A stretch of DNA of 64,000 nucleotides, taken from the NCBI RefSeq assembly GCF_033304615.1, contig NZ_CP129118.1:306001-370000 (forward strand), read 5' to 3'. A program made the position numbers and the translations under genes. Under the pieces are notes generated by a model, which was not told the origin of the DNA, did not search any database, and saw only the letters and a list, made by a program, of their open reading frames with translations. The DNA comes from Sporosarcina oncorhynchi (GTDB lineage Bacteria; Bacillota; Bacilli; Bacillales_A; Planococcaceae). The first letter of the stretch is position 1; every line of letters starts with the position of its first letter. Below, piece after piece: positions 63,831 through 64,000 of this stretch.

Positions 63831-64000
63831 TCAATCTAGATCAATGATGTTTCTTAACTTAGTAGTTTCCTGTTTAGAAAGTGCGAAATAAGTTTCTGCG
63901 CCATCTTTATATAAAATCGAACTACCATCATCTTGATAATAAACATATAACCATAGTTCAGCTATACCTTCTTTAGGTCTATCTAGTGAAAAAAAGGTCT
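63831..64000 (-). CDS. 3' end of an unidentified gene
   Basis: On the minus strand an open frame enters from beyond the right edge and stops at TGA (63833-63831). About 55 residues are visible, including ELWLYVYYQDDGSSILYKD and ending TTKLRNIIDLD. No upstream part or start is in the window, and no family was recognised. The residue pattern and convergence on the terminator at 63752 make a real gene plausible. Confidence 0.6.
   Translation of the reverse strand, partial: TFFSLDRPKEGIAELWLYVYYQDDGSSILYKDGAETYFALSKQETTKLRNIIDLD

Overview
The window looks like a chromosomal segment of a low-to-mid GC, Gram-positive, spore-former-type Bacillales bacterium. Gene content best fits a Sporosarcina-like member of the Planococcaceae. 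Supporting signs are GGAGG-type ribosome binding sites with frequent TTG/GTG starts, an NreABC oxygen/nitrate system next to narGHJI, CcpA-type cre boxes, a SigB-type promoter, a YhgE/TetR pair and close B. subtilis-type homologues. The genus is an inference from family memory; no database was searched.

Left edge to 18.8 kb is a nitrate-respiration island. It holds ric (Fe-S repair), narGHJI, nreABC, a hemerythrin protein, a NarK-type nitrate/nitrite transporter fused to a C-terminal PAS domain, and nearly a complete molybdenum cofactor set (moeB, moaB, moaC on the opposite strand, moeA, mobB, moaE, moaD, mobA, moaA). A perfect Fnr box and two NreC-like boxes lie upstream of ric and narG. Together these make, metallate, regulate and supply an anaerobic nitrate reductase.

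19.1-29.8 kb holds central catabolism. A cstA / 'CC-star' small protein / cysteine-free ArsA-type ATPase module is followed by histidine utilisation genes (hutG, an AraC-type regulator with a degenerate receiver, hutU, hutI; hutH is not here) and a SEC-C protein. 30.2-34.4 kb is an AT-rich accessory block: ECF sigma and anti-sigma pair, GNAT, a small lipoprotein, an HTH-membrane protein, and a multi-hairpin intergenic element.

34.6-43.5 kb holds an AIM24-family protein, a TetR/DHA2 efflux pair, and a probable lysine-degradation operon (ALDH7-like dehydrogenase, L-lysine 6-dehydrogenase-like enzyme, acyl-CoA dehydrogenase) behind a cre box. 43.6-51.9 kb holds PlsC, a lipoprotein serpin, an ABC-F protein preceded by a leader peptide and attenuator, a DUF2089/SHOCT-like trio, and a TetR-YhgE pair with matching operators. 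52.0-52.8 kb is a non-coding region with two adjacent minisatellites of 42 and 41 bp period, each built of two ~21-bp half-units.

52.8-64 kb holds a SigB-type SDR, a degenerate-GGDEF/glycosyltransferase pair, pcp, two carboxylate/fatty-acid transporters, one insertion sequence, a secreted beta-propeller protein and the 3' end of an unidentified gene. No rRNA, tRNA or CRISPR array was seen.
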